DNA of 64,000 bases from Bin5 sp022827195 (GTDB lineage: Bacteria > Chloroflexota > Anaerolineae > Caldilineales > Caldilineaceae). Below the pieces are notes generated by a model. The model did no database searches. It saw only the letters and a program-made list of their open reading frames with translations, and had not been told where the DNA came from. Both the position numbers and the translations under genes were made by a program. Positions 26,771 to 34,723 of this stretch are shown here, in pieces. Location of the stretch: positions 620,001 through 684,000 of the forward strand of contig OZ242331.1 in NCBI GenBank assembly GCA_965208275.1, written 5' to 3'. Each line of letters opens with the position of its first letter. Position 1 is the first letter of the stretch.

Positions 26771-27064
26771 CTATTGGCTTGCAACCTGAGCGGCGCGTCC
26801 TTCTCGGGAACGGCCACTGTCTGCCAGCGGCGATGACAGACTTTCCCCTTCATCCAGGACCTGGTCGATGCGCTGGGCAAACTCTTCATCGGTCTGATAC
26901 CGGATCCGCCACTGATTCAGCGTGCTGCGAGGGACTCCCGTTTTCTCCGACGCGCGCTGTCCGTTGCTGAGCTCGCTTAAGAGCTGCAAGGCCTGCGCTA
27001 TCTGTCGGTCGCTGTACATGCGCCGTCTCAATCTTGGGGGAAACTTCAAAACGCGTTCCGTCAT
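26771..27064 (-). CDS. Helix-turn-helix protein (transposase/terminase-small-subunit-like N-domain)
   Basis: The frame encodes MTERVLKFPPRLRRRMYSDR, then IAQALQLLSELSNGQRASEK and TGVPRSTLNQWRIRYQTDEE. This is the homeodomain-like HTH found at the N-terminus of IS-element OrfA proteins and phage small terminases. After about residue 68 the sequence loses recognisable character (SLSSPLADSGRSREGRAA), which suggests a truncated or frameshifted remnant. ATG 27064 is chosen because family proteins start MTER; ATG 27076 and a TTG at 27109 are alternatives. Probably the relic of a mobile element. Confidence 0.5.
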   Translation of the reverse strand: MTERVLKFPPRLRRRMYSDRQIAQALQLLSELSNGQRASEKTGVPRSTLNQWRIRYQTDEEFAQRIDQVLDEGESLSSPLADSGRSREGRAAQVASQ

Positions 27065-27246
27065 GTCCTGTTCCATCCAGTCGGTACCAGCCTGCAACTG
27101 GACTTGCAACCGTCACCCAGCGGATTCGTTGCTCTTCGCCGCCATACCCTGCTGGCGTTGTTGCTGCTGGCGTTGCTGTGAATGTGGCTCACTTGCAAGC
27201 CTGTCTCAATGCGATGACTGTTGGATCCTGAGTATACGATCTTGAA

Positions 27247-27296
27247 ATGTCATTTGCATGTCATTTGGGGACAACCTTATGTCAGTATTATGTCAA
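27247..27296 (+). promoter_or_regulatory. Tandem Pho-box-like operator (four ATGTCA half-sites)
   Basis: ATGTCA occurs at 27247, 27258, 27279 and 27290, so spacing is 11, 21 and 11 bp. The first pair reads ATGTCAT-TTGC-ATGTCAT and the second ATGTCAG-TATT-ATGTCAA. This equals two boxes of the PhoB type (7-bp direct repeats with 4-bp AT-rich spacers), on the same face of the helix. They lie about 100 nt upstream of the hybrid kinase start. PhoB-family binding is inference from geometry and consensus. Confidence 0.6.
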
Positions 27297-27398
27297 ATCA
27301 TAAGCTCTGGGTACAATGGGATCGGGTTGCGACATTCACGCCTCCTATCAGGGCTTGCAACCAGCCGTCGCACTCCAATTTCGAAAATGGAGAGTGAA

Positions 27399-28622
27399 AT
27401 GAAGCAACCAGACGCTTTGAAACGAGAAAACGAAGCCCTGCGGGACCGTCTGTCGAGGCTGAGCAGGGCCAGTCTTCAGATCAACGAGAGCCTTGACTTC
27501 GATGCCGTCCTGCAAAGCGTTCTCGACTCCGCCTGCTCTCTAACTGGTGCCCGCTGCGGCGTGCTGACGCTCCTCGACGAATCGGAATACGCCGGGGACT
27601 TTCTCTCCTCAGGCATGACCTACGAAGAGGCCGAACGCATATGGGATGTGCCCGACGCGTTGAAACTCTACGAATACCTCGGCGACATTTCGGAGCCGTT
27701 TCGCCACAACGACGTTACCGGCTACATGCGTTCATTGGGACTGGCCGAAGCCCATCTACCTGAGAGTCTGAGTTCTCCGGTCTCATTCCTTGCTGCGCCC
27801 ATCCTCCATGGAGGGGAACGTGTCGGCAACATCTTTCTCGGTGTGAAGGCAGTTGAACGAGAGTTCACCTCAGAAGATGAAGAGACCCTTGTCATGTTTG
27901 CATGTCAGGCCGCGCTCGTACTTGCCAACGCGCGCAGATACCGGGATGAGCAGCGGGCGCGAGACAATTTGGAGACCCTGATCAGTACCTCGCCGGTGGG
28001 CGTGGTGGTCTTTGATGCGAGGCTCGGTGTCGCGCTCTCGTTAAACCAGGAGGCCAGAAGGATCGTCAGCCACTTGAAGATGCCGGGGCGCTCCATAGAG
28101 GAGCTCCTCGAATTGATAACTTACCGCCGCGCGGATGGGCGTGAGATTGCTCTGGACGAGATCCCGCTGGCGCGAACACTGAACACCGGCGAGACGGTGC
28201 GTCTTGAGGAGATCGTCATGCAGGTCCCCGACGGCCGCAGCGTGACCGCGCTGATCAACGCCACGCCGATCTACTCAGAAAAAGGTGAAATCGACAGCGT
28301 CGTCGTGACGATGCAGGACATGACGCCGTTGGAAGAGATGGAGCGGCTGCGCGCCCAGTTCATGGGCATGGTAAGCCACGAGATGCGAACGCCTCTGACC
28401 TCGATCAAGGGCTCGGTGGACACTCTCCTTGACGACGCAGCCTCACTTGACCCCGCGGAGATGCGGGAGTTTCATCGCGTCATTTCGGAGCAGACCGACC
28501 GCATGCGTAGCCTGATAAACGACCTGCGCGACGCGGCCCGCATCGAGACGGGCACGCTTTCGGTCGCCCCCGAGCCGTCCGATGTTGCCGTTATGTGGAC
28601 GAAGCCAGGAGCCTGTTCCTGA
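27399..28622 (+). CDS. Hybrid sensor kinase, N-terminal fragment (GAF-PAS-HisKA)
   Basis: This 407-residue fragment contains a coiled N-terminus, a GAF domain (about 30-180), a PAS domain (about 190-310) and the HisKA box MGMVSHEMRTPLTSIKGSVD with the phospho-acceptor His. The frame ends abruptly after VAPEPSDVAV with the non-homologous tail MWTKPGACS. The ATPase domain continues in another frame from 28595, so one nucleotide is missing near 28593. Start at ATG 27399 after GGAGAG. A pair of Pho-box-like repeats lies upstream. The split is either a real inactivating mutation or a sequencing error. Confidence 0.8.
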   Translation: MKQPDALKRENEALRDRLSRLSRASLQINESLDFDAVLQSVLDSACSLTGARCGVLTLLDESEYAGDFLSSGMTYEEAERIWDVPDALKLYEYLGDISEPFRHNDVTGYMRSLGLAEAHLPESLSSPVSFLAAPILHGGERVGNIFLGVKAVEREFTSEDEETLVMFACQAALVLANARRYRDEQRARDNLETLISTSPVGVVVFDARLGVALSLNQEARRIVSHLKMPGRSIEELLELITYRRADGREIALDEIPLARTLNTGETVRLEEIVMQVPDGRSVTALINATPIYSEKGEIDSVVVTMQDMTPLEEMERLRAQFMGMVSHEMRTPLTSIKGSVDTLLDDAASLDPAEMREFHRVISEQTDRMRSLINDLRDAARIETGTLSVAPEPSDVAVMWTKPGACS

Positions 28623-29791
28623 GCACGGGCCGCAGGCACAACATCCGGATTGAGATCGCGCCGGGGCTGCCCCAGGTCATGACCGACAAACGACGCATCG
28701 TCCAAGTCCTCAGCAACCTGTTCTCCAATGCGGCCAGATTCTCGGACGAGGAGTCGATGATCAAGGTGAGCGCGGCACAGGAGGGGTTTCAAGTGGCCGT
28801 CTCAGTCACCGACGAGGGGAGAGGCATACCGGCCGAGAGGCTTCCCCACCTGTTCAGGAGGTCTTACCGGATCAACAACAAGGATGGGCACGGCGACCAC
28901 GAAGGCTCTGGTCTCGGCCTCGCGATCTGCAGGGGCATCGTGGAGGCGCACGGCGGCCGTATCTGGGCCGAGAGCGGGGGGCTCGGCCTGGGCGCGCGGT
29001 TTACGTTCACCCTCCCTGTGGCCGAGAAGGAAGGCTCAGGAGAGTCTGTCGAAACCGCATTCGCGAGCGAACGACCGGAACAGCCGCCAATCGGGAGGAC
29101 GCCTATTCTGGCAGTGGACGACGATCCGCACGCGCTCAGGTACATCCGAAGCATCCTCTCCAAGGCGGACTATGACCCGATCGTGACCGGCAATCCGGAA
29201 GATGTCGGTCGCCTGATTCAAGAGAAGAAGCCCCATCTGGTCCTGCTGGACCTGATGCTGCCTGGGACCGACGGCATTGCGCTGATGCGAGACATCCTGG
29301 CAAAAGATGACCTGCCCGTCATCTTCCTGTCGGCCTACGGACAGGAAGATCTGATTGCCAAGGCGTTTGACATGGGGGCCGTAGATTACGTGGCAAAGCC
29401 CTTCTCCCCGACAGAGCTGGCGGCGAGGATCAGAGCGGCCTTGCGCAGGCGCTCTGGAGGAGGTCTACTCATGCAGTCCGGCAGTTACCGGCAGGGAGCG
29501 CTGACGGTGAATTATGCCGAACGCAGGGTGTTAGTGGCCGGACGTCCGATCGTACTGACCGCCACCGAGTATGCTCTGCTCTTTGAACTTTCAACCAATG
29601 CGGGGCGGGTTATGAGCCACGAACAGCTGCTTCGACAGGTGTGGGGAGAAGGACATTCCAGCGACGCAGGATTGGTCCGGACCATTGTAAAGAGACTTCG
29701 CCAAAAACTGGGGGACGATGCACACAGTCCCCAGTACATATTCACAGAACCTCGCGTCGGCTACCGCATGAGAAAGGTCGAGTTGGCGTAA
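28595..29791 (+). CDS. Hybrid sensor kinase, C-terminal fragment (HATPase-REC-winged helix)
   Basis: The 398-residue fragment continues the kinase: VDEARSLFLSTGRRHNIRIE links dimerisation and ATPase domains. N box LSNLFSNAARFSDEE, G1 DEGRGIP and G2 GSGLGLAI follow. A receiver domain then has phospho-acceptor Asp in LVLLDLMLPGTDG and Lys in YVAKPFSP, and a C-terminal OmpR-type winged helix ends YIFTEPRVGYRM. The GTG at 28595 is the first in-frame codon after the frameshift and probably not a real start. Joined to the preceding fragment, it is a membrane-free sensor, kinase, receiver and transcription factor in one chain. Confidence 0.8.
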   Translation: MDEARSLFLSTGRRHNIRIEIAPGLPQVMTDKRRIVQVLSNLFSNAARFSDEESMIKVSAAQEGFQVAVSVTDEGRGIPAERLPHLFRRSYRINNKDGHGDHEGSGLGLAICRGIVEAHGGRIWAESGGLGLGARFTFTLPVAEKEGSGESVETAFASERPEQPPIGRTPILAVDDDPHALRYIRSILSKADYDPIVTGNPEDVGRLIQEKKPHLVLLDLMLPGTDGIALMRDILAKDDLPVIFLSAYGQEDLIAKAFDMGAVDYVAKPFSPTELAARIRAALRRRSGGGLLMQSGSYRQGALTVNYAERRVLVAGRPIVLTATEYALLFELSTNAGRVMSHEQLLRQVWGEGHSSDAGLVRTIVKRLRQKLGDDAHSPQYIFTEPRVGYRMRKVELA

Positions 29792-30100
29792 CCGAAGCTT
29801 TTGCGATGACCACAAAGAGGACTGGACCGGTCGCACCCAGGAATGAGGTGCGTCCAGCTAGCGTAACCGGCTTCCGGGCGCCTTTTCGGTCCAGCCGCGT
29901 CACTCTTGGCCTGGTGCACGGCCGCATCCTGTGCACGGGAGAGCGCCGACCTGCCAGGGTAGCCTTCGCGGCCGGCGGCAGCGTGGGAATCGGGAGGATT
30001 GTTTGTAGCTATTGTTCCCGGAACTCGGTTATCGGCCGGCTTTCTCAGTGCAAAGGCCGAGACCGTAGCCTCTCTTGGAGGCGCGTGGACTGCTCGAGGC
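29792..30100. other. Gene-free spacer between convergent genes
   Basis: This 309-nt stretch lies between the hybrid kinase and the convergent cysM. I see no frame with a start site, no clear T-tailed hairpin and no repeat. Confidence 0.4.
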
Positions 30101-31063
30101 TCAATCGAAGAGCCCGAGACTGACGTATTTGCTGCCGTCGTCGGGCAAGAGGGTGACGACGACGTTCTCGGATGGGGGGAGCTCCCTTGCCAACTCGAGC
30201 GCGGCGGCCATGGCTGCGCCGCTGCTGAATCCGACGAACAGCCCGGCCGTGCGCGCCAGCTCCTGCGAGGCCTCCCAGGCGCCCTCGGCCGCGACCGTCA
30301 TGTGGCGGTCGACGAGCGAAGGCGCGTAGATCCCGGGCGTTATCGCGGTCGGCAAATACTTGAGGCCTTCGATCACCGAGAGCTCGTCTTCGGGCTGGAC
30401 TGCGACGAGCTGGATGGCCGGGTCCTGCTCGTTGAGGAAGCGGCCCGCGCCGACAAAGGTGCCGGTCGTGCCCAGGCCGGCGACGAAATGGGTCACGCGG
30501 CCCTGGGTCTGGCGCCAGATTTCGGGGCCGGTGCCCTCGTAGTGGGCACGCCAGTTGGCGTCGTTGTTGTATTGGTCGGCGTAGAAGTAGCGCTGCGGGT
30601 CGTCGGCCACGATCTGGCGCACGAGGCGGATCGCGCCGTCGGAGCCTTCGAGCGGGTCCGATTCGACAAGGGTGGCGCCGTAGGCTTTGACGAGCGTCTT
30701 TCGCTCGCGGCTGACGTTGCCGGGCATCACCAGGTGGACGGGGAAGCCCTTAACCGCGCCGATGAGCGCGTAGGCGATGGCGGTGTTGCCGCTGCTGCTG
30801 TCGATCAGGACCTGGCCCGCGCCCAGTCTGCCGTCCCGTTCGGCCTCCTCGACGATCTTGAGCGCGGCGCGCGCCTTGACGGAGCCGCCCGGGTTGGCCC
30901 ATTCCGCCTTCGCGTAGAGTTGCACGCCGCGGCCGACGCCGCCGCTGCGCGCGTACCCGGTCAGGTCGAGCAGGGGCGTTTCGCCGATGTCGTCGAGGAC
31001 GGAGATCGCGCTGTCGTTCGGCCTTGGTTCCGCGTGGAGAGAGGGGCGCAATTGGGCGATCAT
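30101..31063 (-). CDS. cysM: PLP-dependent cysteine synthase (CysM-type, CysO-linked)
   Basis: A 320-residue fold-type II PLP enzyme. The cofactor Lys is in NPGGSVKARAA, the substrate loop is SSSGNTAIAYA, the phosphate-binding loop is GLGTTGTFVGAG and the C-terminal Ser/Gly region is FVGFSSGAAMA. In Mycobacterium tuberculosis the CysM partner of CysO uses O-phosphoserine and CysO-thiocarboxylate to make CysO-cysteine. Here it is the third gene of a cysO-moeB-cysM run, so the same role is likely. A strong hairpin lies in the 81-nt gap to moeB. Confidence 0.9.
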   Translation of the reverse strand: MIAQLRPSLHAEPRPNDSAISVLDDIGETPLLDLTGYARSGGVGRGVQLYAKAEWANPGGSVKARAALKIVEEAERDGRLGAGQVLIDSSSGNTAIAYALIGAVKGFPVHLVMPGNVSRERKTLVKAYGATLVESDPLEGSDGAIRLVRQIVADDPQRYFYADQYNNDANWRAHYEGTGPEIWRQTQGRVTHFVAGLGTTGTFVGAGRFLNEQDPAIQLVAVQPEDELSVIEGLKYLPTAITPGIYAPSLVDRHMTVAAEGAWEASQELARTAGLFVGFSSGAAMAAALELARELPPSENVVVTLLPDDGSKYVSLGLFD

Positions 31064-31091
31064 GGGTAGCGCAAAGGGTGGCTTTATCTGT

Positions 31092-31137
31092 GGCAGGGAG
31101 ACGCGGCGACGTTTGCAGTCCGCTGCATCTCCCTGCC
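31092..31137 (-). promoter_or_regulatory. Long hairpin between moeB and cysM
   Basis: GGCAGGGAGA (31092-31101) and TCTCCCTGCC (31128-31137) form a perfect 10-bp stem, with a second internal pairing TGCAG/CTGCA. There is no T tract on either strand, so it is more likely an mRNA stability/processing element or attenuator than a plain terminator. Confidence 0.55.
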
Positions 31138-31144
31138 GTTACGT

Positions 31145-32410
31145 TTAGACGGCAACCGGGACCGGCTGCGCGGCGCCGTTGGCCGCGACGGTTTCGGCAA
31201 AGGTCTCGGCCACGCTGTCGGTTGCCTGTTCGTCGAAGCTGGGCATGCCGCAGAACTGCTCGTAGTCGATCAGCTCGGTGACGGTCGGGTCTTCGCCGCA
31301 GACCGGGCACGAGATCGAGCGGCCCACTTTGAGGGTGCGGAATGTCATGTCGAGCGTGTCGATCATAAGTAGGCGGCCCGACAGCGGTTCGCCGATCCCG
31401 GCGATCAGCTTGATCGCCTCAATTGCCTGGATTGAGCCGACGATGCCGGGCAGCACGCCGAGGACGCCGGCTTCGGCGCAGCTGGGCACCTCGCCCGGCG
31501 GCGGCGGGTCGGGGTATAGGCAGCGGTAGCAGGGGCTGTCGGGGTCGCCCGGCAGGTATACGGTTACCTGGCCCTCGAACATGAAAATACTGGCGTCGAC
31601 GAGCGGGATGCCGAGCATCTGGCAGGCGTCGTTGACCAGGTAGCGGGTGGGGAAGTTGTCGGAGCCGTTGATGACGACGTCGTAGCCCTGCATGATCGAG
31701 AAGGCGTTGTGGCTGGTGATCGGCTCGCGATAGCCGAAAACCTCGACGTCGGGATTGATTTCGGCGATGCGGTCGCGCGCCGACTCAACCTTGGGGCGGC
31801 CGACGTCGCTGACGCCGTGCAGCACCTGGCGCTGCAGGTTGGAGGTGTCGACCTCGTCGAAGTCGATAATGCCGAGCTGGCCGACGCCGGCCGCGGCAAG
31901 ATAGATGGCGGCCGGGCTGCCCAGGCCGCCGGCGCCGATCATCAGCACCTTGCTGTCGAGAAGCTTGATCTGTCCCTCTTCGCCCAGCTCGCTCAGAATC
32001 GTGTGGCGGCTGTAGCGAATGAGCTGATCTTCGGAGAGCACGGTCGGCACTTTGAAGGGATGGCCGGCGTTCTTCCAGCCGCCGAAGCCGCCGATCAGCG
32101 AGTAGACGTCGCTGTAGCCCATCTCCTTCAGGTTGCGGGCCGCGAACGCCGAGCGGACGCCGCCGGCACAGTAGACCACGACCGGCTGGTCGCGGTCGGG
32201 CTGGTGCTCTTCGATCTGCAGCTCGAGATAGCCGCGCGGCACGAAGGCGGCGTCGGGGATGTGACCCTGCACCCATTCGTCGCGCTCGCGGATGTCGACG
32301 AGCGTCAGATCCTGGTTGGCGTCGAGCCGCTTCTTGACCTCGTTGACGGTGATCTCCTGAATTTCGCTTTTGGCCAGCTGCAACAGCTGGTCCTTGTTGA
32401 GTCGCGCCAT
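31145..32410 (-). CDS. moeB: Rhodanese-MoeB fusion: E1-like adenylyltransferase/sulfurtransferase
   Basis: A 421-residue protein. The N-terminal rhodanese domain (about 15-120) has its active-site Cys in VVVYCAGGVRSA. The ThiF/MoeB domain has the ATP-binding GAGGLGSPAA, the Arg/Asn region DTSNLQRQVLHG, zinc cysteines in CYRC and CPVC, and DNFPTRYLVNDAC. It should adenylate the C-terminal glycine of the adjacent CysO-like carrier and load sulfur as a thiocarboxylate. The domain order is reversed relative to Mycobacterium MoeZ, where rhodanese is C-terminal. It starts 4 nt after the cysO stop. It may also serve molybdopterin synthesis. Confidence 0.92.
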   Translation of the reverse strand: MARLNKDQLLQLAKSEIQEITVNEVKKRLDANQDLTLVDIRERDEWVQGHIPDAAFVPRGYLELQIEEHQPDRDQPVVVYCAGGVRSAFAARNLKEMGYSDVYSLIGGFGGWKNAGHPFKVPTVLSEDQLIRYSRHTILSELGEEGQIKLLDSKVLMIGAGGLGSPAAIYLAAAGVGQLGIIDFDEVDTSNLQRQVLHGVSDVGRPKVESARDRIAEINPDVEVFGYREPITSHNAFSIMQGYDVVINGSDNFPTRYLVNDACQMLGIPLVDASIFMFEGQVTVYLPGDPDSPCYRCLYPDPPPPGEVPSCAEAGVLGVLPGIVGSIQAIEAIKLIAGIGEPLSGRLLMIDTLDMTFRTLKVGRSISCPVCGEDPTVTELIDYEQFCGMPSFDEQATDSVAETFAETVAANGAAQPVPVAV

Positions 32411-32414
32411 GATG

Positions 32415-32693
32415 TCAGTTGCTCCCGCCGGCCATGGCCGGCACGATTGAGATTTTGTCGCTCTCGTCGACCGCGGTTGCCAGCCCTTCGAGTGTGCGAA
32501 TTTCGTCGTCGTTGCGGAAGACGTTTATGAAACGCTTGACGTCGCCGCTATCGTCGAGGAGTCTTTCACCGATGCCCGGGTAGCTGTCTTCCAACTGACC
32601 GATAACCTCGCCAACGGTTGCCCCGGCCGCTTCGACCCTGGACTGTCCGGCGGTGAAGCGGCGCAGGGCGGTCGGTACAAAGACGGTTGCCAT
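32415..32693 (-). CDS. cysO: CysO/MoaD/ThiS-family sulfur carrier with masked C-terminus
   Basis: A 92-residue ubiquitin-like protein: MATVFVPTALRRFTAG start, RFINVFRNDDEIRTLEGL and the C-terminal ISIVPAMAGGSN. Carriers of this family need a terminal Gly-Gly for adenylation; here GG is followed by Ser-Asn, so the tail must be trimmed first. The mec-like JAMM protease gene at 34724 is the natural candidate. CAAAGGAGAG precedes the ATG. It heads the cysO-moeB-cysM operon, read from the promoter at 33067-33095. Confidence 0.9.
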   Translation of the reverse strand: MATVFVPTALRRFTAGQSRVEAAGATVGEVIGQLEDSYPGIGERLLDDSGDVKRFINVFRNDDEIRTLEGLATAVDESDKISIVPAMAGGSN

Positions 32694-32752
32694 TCGACTG
32701 CTCTCCTTTGTTGTTCAGTGCAGATCGTGATTTTCGAAGGGGGCCCGGCAAC

Positions 32753-32786
32753 AAAAAAACCGGAGCCATCTGAGCGACAGTTCCGG
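32753..32786 (-). terminator. Intrinsic terminator inside the cysO leader
   Basis: On the minus strand CCGGA (32786-32782) pairs with TCCGG (32764-32760), followed directly by seven T. It lies between the strong promoter and the cysO start, so full-length transcription must pass it. That is the signature of a leader attenuator. Confidence 0.7.
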
Positions 32787-33060
32787 CGTAACGCTTCAAC
32801 TCCTTTTCGGCGGCTCCTTCCTCGTGGCCTGCCGCCGCGTGCCGGCTTCATCTGCGAAAGCCTTGCGTCGCCGCTGCGCTGGGCACGTCGGTCGAGAGCG
32901 AAATCAACGGCAAGCGAACGCCCTTATCGCTCGTATTCTGGGCAGCGGGAAACCTCCAGCCTCGTGCTGGCGGCGCCCGCTAGAGACACGAGCAAGTTAT
33001 GCGGTAGATCGCCTGTCCCAGTTGACTCATCAGGATTGAAAAGCCCTTCTCGTTTGTGTC
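32787..33060 (-). ncRNA. Long structured 5' leader of the cysO operon (candidate new cis-regulatory RNA)
   Basis: Transcription from the promoter at 33067-33095 would give a leader of about 365 nt. Visible structure: a nested hairpin with outer GCGGG/CCCGC (32976-32980 with 32945-32949) and inner CCAGC/GCTGG closing a 5-nt loop ACGAG (32965-32961). That loop is complementary to CTCGT (32992-32988) just upstream, so a pseudoknot is possible. The leader ends in an intrinsic terminator. I do not find T-box, SAM or cobalamin consensus elements. The ligand is unknown; cysteine or a sulfur metabolite is a reasonable guess. Confidence 0.45.
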
Positions 33061-33066
33061 GCCAAC

Positions 33067-33095
33067 ACTATAGTGGTTTTGGCGGCAAGTGTCAA
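33067..33095 (-). promoter_or_regulatory. Strong sigma70-type promoter for cysO-moeB-cysM
   Basis: On the minus strand: TTGACA (33095-33090), a 17-bp spacer, TATAGT (33072-33067). This is a full consensus -35 and a 5/6 -10 with optimal spacing. The predicted start is near 33060. Confidence 0.85.
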
Positions 33096-33246
33096 GCCGG
33101 GGCGAATGTCAACTCATGGCGCGCAGTCCCGAATCGGGCTACAACAGTCCGGTCCTCGGGTGTCTACCGAGTCATACCCGCCCGCAGCAGTTCCTGGCCA
33201 CCGGCCACTGACAACTGGCTACTGCCAACTGGCTTCTGCCGTTGTA

Positions 33247-33374
33247 CGGCCGTCCCGGCCCTCCCTTGTGCGGGGGGACTCCCCCCGCAACGCCCCCCTT
33301 AGCTATGCCACCGTGCCTGCGCGTCCCCAGTTGGTGTGTCAGCGACCGGGAAGTAATGCCACCGTGCCTGCGCG
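33247..33374 (+). repeat. 128-bp direct repeat, copy 1
   Basis: This unit recurs at 33525-33652. It opens CGGCCGTCCCGGCCCTCCC, then a near-perfect palindrome with 10-bp arms TGCGGGGGGA / TCCCCCCGCA (33269-33278 and 33280-33289), then CAACGCCCCCCTT. The second half carries the recurrent phrase GCCACCGTGCC...CGCG. The first 54 nt are identical in both copies; the rest is diverged. Confidence 0.85.
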
Positions 33375-33491
33375 ATGTCAGCCTGTCGCCGACGCCACCG
33401 TCGCAGAACCGACCGTGCCTACGCGCTTCCATCTCGCCGCCAACGCGCAACCGTGCCGACGCCAGCGAGCTTGCGCGGCTCCCGCAGTTCG

Positions 33492-33526
33492 AATCACGAA
33501 TCACGAATCACGAATCACGAGTCACG
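33492..33526 (+). repeat. 7-bp tandem repeat array
   Basis: AATCACG is repeated four times in perfect register (33492-33519), with a fifth variant AGTCACG (33520-33526), directly before copy 2 of the 128-bp repeat. Confidence 0.9.
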
Positions 33527-33652
33527 GCCGTCCCGGCCCTCCCTTGTGCGGGGGGACTCCCCCCGCAACGCCCCCCTTGTGTATGCCAGCTTGTATTCGC
33601 GTCCCCAACTGGTGCGTCAGCCACTGGGAGGTAATGCCACCGTGCCGCCGCG
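33525..33652 (+). repeat. 128-bp direct repeat, copy 2
   Basis: Second copy of the unit at 33247, with the same 54-nt start and palindrome. The right half differs at several positions but keeps the GTCCCCA-CTGGTG-GTCAGC and GGTAATGCCACCGTGCC phrases. Downstream, further degenerate GCCACCGTG-type fragments continue to about 33720. Confidence 0.85.
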
Positions 33653-34723
33653 TCCCCAGCCGCCGTGTCAAAGTCAGCCAAGCCCACGCCACCGTGTCCG
33701 CGCGCCGCCAACCGATCGCGCGTCCGACCAGCCCGCACCGGCCTCTGCAGTTCCTGGCCACCGGCCACTGGCCACTGAAGTCCCACAATCCGCTCCTGCC
33801 GTCCCCTGCAAGAGTCTCCGAAGCGTGCTATACTGCAAGGTCGGACCCAAACATAACCGGGCTGGACCCGAACGCGCCGCATCGCACAACTGCCCGCCCA
33901 CCATGCCCAGGCCGCCAACCATGTCGACCAGCCCTGAACTGAACGTCCGAATCCTGCCCCCAGCGCACATCGCTCCGGGCGCAGCCGGCACCAACCGGCA
34001 ATGTACCACCCTGCAGTCCGCCGCGCCCCCCACCCGCAGCGGGACGAGACGCGCCATGCCGCCCATGCCTGCGCTGCCGCCACCCGCCTCGGTATCCTGT
34101 CACGAAAAGCATGCAACCGACACGATATTGCGCACTTTCTGCACCAAAACGACACCTTTTGTGCATTTTCAGTCCAAGAACGACAGGGAACCGACCGCGA
34201 CCGCATCCTGCTACGAGAGTCCACGCCAATATCCTGTCACGAGGAGAGAGAAAGTTTTTTCAAAGTTGGGCCAATCAGGCCAAAACAGCGCATTCGATAC
34301 CCTATCGATACCCTGTCGATACCCGGTTTCTGAAAAAATCGCAGCCACTCTGCGTCACATCTGGACGCTCCTGGGCCAATCCTGGAAAGAATCGGCCCCA
34401 CTGCTGCGCACATGTGCGACGCTACCGTCAAGGGGACCGACGCCACCACTGACTTCGACCCTGACTTCGACCCTGATTCAGGCACACGCAGGCGAAGTGG
34501 CCCCAGTCGAAGTCCTTATCTCGCCCAAAGGGCCGGCAGACTCCAAATTATGCGTGATTGCGGTTGTGCGTGGTAAGGAGAGAGTATTTCCACCAAGGGG
34601 CATGAAGGGATACGGAGGCGCACCAACAAGGAAAGAGGTGCGTTAGCGTCGCGGCGAATGTGCGCCAGGCCGGGAAGCGGACGGGGCTGGGGGGCGCCAA
34701 GGGTCTCCCGACGCGGCCGCGCG
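33653..34723. other. Repeat-rich gene-free spacer before mec
   Basis: About 1 kb with no supportable gene. It contains an 11-bp tandem repeat (CGATACCCTAT/GT, 34295-34324), a 12-bp tandem (CTGACTTCGACC twice, 34449-34472) and three copies of ATCCTGTCACGA-like sequence (near 34092, 34205 and 34230). Long frames on both strands here are Pro/Arg/Cys-rich, which is typical of unselected GC-rich DNA. Confidence 0.5.

Noticed and set aside
32787..33060. T-box or SAM riboswitch in the cysO leader
   Set aside because: I found no GGGTGGNACCGCG-type antiterminator motif and no SAM-I core blocks, so no known class is claimed.
33240..33720. Possible CRISPR array
   Set aside because: Repeats are of mixed length (128, about 40 and 7 bp), degenerate and not regularly spaced, and no cas gene is present.
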